Source of the DNA: an uncultured Prosthecobacter sp.
GTDB taxonomy: Bacteria > Verrucomicrobiota > Verrucomicrobiia > Verrucomicrobiales > Verrucomicrobiaceae
Reading direction: 5' to 3'
Assembly: GCA_947523045.1 (NCBI GenBank)
Contig: CANNUR010000158.1
Coordinates: 1-7,009, forward strand
Length of the DNA: 7,009 nt
Below are positions 6,470 through 7,009 of the stretch, one piece after another. Positions within the stretch are counted from its first letter, which is position 1. Every line of letters starts with the position of its first letter. Below the pieces are notes generated by a model, which saw only the letters and a list, made by a program, of their open reading frames with translations, was not told where the DNA came from and did no database searches. The position numbers and the translations under genes are program-made.

Positions 6470-7009
6470 TCAGCCCGCCTCGCCGCCGGACAGTTTCACC
6501 TCGCCGGAGAGCACGCCGATCAGGAAGGAGGCATGGCGCTGGATCTCGGCGGTCAGGCCCATGAGGCGGTTGCGGAAGAAGAAGTAGAAGAACATCGCCG
6601 GGATGCCGACGATGAGGCCGCCGGCGGTGGTGATCATCGCCTCGCCGATGCCACCGGCCAGATCGGCCGGCTCACTCTGGCCGGACTTGAGTTGGTTGAA
6701 GGCGGTGATCATGCCGGTGACCGTGCCGAACAAGCCGAGCATGGGCGCCAGGGTGGCGAAGACGTTGAGGTAGTTGACCCACAGGGTCCAGCGCGTCTCC
6801 TCGGCATCGAGCGCCTCGGCGGCGGCTTCCTCCATCGACACCTTGTTGGCCTGATCGCGCTCGAAGTTGACCTTGAGCAGGGCGGCAGCGAGCACGCGGG
6901 TGACGCTGCAGGGATTCGTCAGACAGCTTTGGTAGGCGGTGCCGACATCGCGCCTTTGCAGGGTCAGGGTGAGGGTGTCGACCAAGTTCTTCGGGGCCAT
7001 CTTCTTGGC
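6470..7009 (-). CDS. MotA/TolQ/ExbB proton-channel family protein, C-terminal part (N-terminus beyond the right edge)
   Basis: The open frame enters from the right edge (first residues AKKMAPKN) and ends at the TGA at 6472-6470; 179 residues are visible. The ATG at 7000 is probably internal, because ExbB-type proteins carry a first membrane helix that is missing here. Counting from that methionine, residues 1-70 are the soluble cytoplasmic region. The second helix is NYLNVFATLAPMLGLFGTVTGM (about 76-97). After a loop, GGIGEAMITTAGGLIVGIP (117-134) leads into the third helix, which ends in FFYFFFRN. The Pro-Met-Leu-Gly-Leu-x-Gly-Thr-Val and Thr-Thr-Ala-Gly-Leu-like blocks are the family signature (PF01618). 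Such proteins form inner-membrane proton channels that power TonB- or Tol-dependent outer-membrane work, or flagellar motors; the sequence favours the ExbB/TolQ branch. No ExbD partner lies downstream, so this is the last gene of its transcript here. Confidence 0.92.
   Translation of the reverse strand, partial: AKKMAPKNLVDTLTLTLQRRDVGTAYQSCLTNPCSVTRVLAAALLKVNFERDQANKVSMEEAAAEALDAEETRWTLWVNYLNVFATLAPMLGLFGTVTGMITAFNQLKSGQSEPADLAGGIGEAMITTAGGLIVGIPAMFFYFFFRNRLMGLTAEIQRHASFLIGVLSGEVKLSGGEAG

Noticed and set aside
6461..6476. Small inverted repeat gggct / agccc beside the end of the ExbB-type gene
   Set aside because: The stem is only 5 bp, overlaps the stop codon, and is followed on the minus strand by As rather than Ts. 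It is not a terminator for that gene.

Overview
The window is GC-rich, gene-dense bacterial chromosome. It most resembles a Verrucomicrobiota genome, plausibly an Opitutae-type member. The evidence is a single-domain Planctomycete/Verrucomicrobia-type cytochrome c protein, weak or absent Shine-Dalgarno sequences at several genes, and the flavour of the proteins. This placement is inference from protein character, because no rRNA or other marker gene is present. I see no mobile element, tRNA, rRNA, CRISPR array or sign of recent transfer.

Region 1 (1-1600, minus strand) holds a complete 490-residue AMP-forming acyl-CoA synthetase-like enzyme. It is followed after 12 bases by the start of a DUF4870-type membrane protein that runs off the left edge. 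A 133-base divergent spacer (1601-1733) carries a candidate promoter for the synthetase, with an inverted repeat across its -35/-10 spacer.

Region 2 (1734-3797, plus strand) is a two-gene unit with a 12-base gap: a small secreted monohaem c-type cytochrome-domain protein and an OppA-like peptide-binding protein. The latter has no lipobox cysteine and no transporter subunits beside it here.

Region 3 (3836-6395, plus strand) is the housekeeping string prs - rplY (CTC-type L25) - pth - rpsF: PRPP synthesis, a 5S rRNA-binding ribosomal protein, peptidyl-tRNA hydrolase and ribosomal protein S6. The prs-ctc-pth order is also known from Bacillus. A strong sigma70-like promoter (TTGACA, 16-base spacer, TATGCT) overlaps the end of prs, and a clear intrinsic terminator follows rpsF. 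So rplY-pth-rpsF looks like a complete transcription unit, with an ATGA overlap joining pth to rpsF.

Region 4 (6470-7009, minus strand) is the C-terminal part of a MotA/TolQ/ExbB proton-channel protein, convergent with rpsF; its N-terminus lies beyond the right edge.

Most of the window is conventional. The points most worth a second look are the dyad inside the synthetase promoter, the atypical motifs in the PRPP synthetase and acyl-CoA synthetase, and the cytochrome/peptide-binding-protein pair. I did not find convincing evidence of a new biological system.
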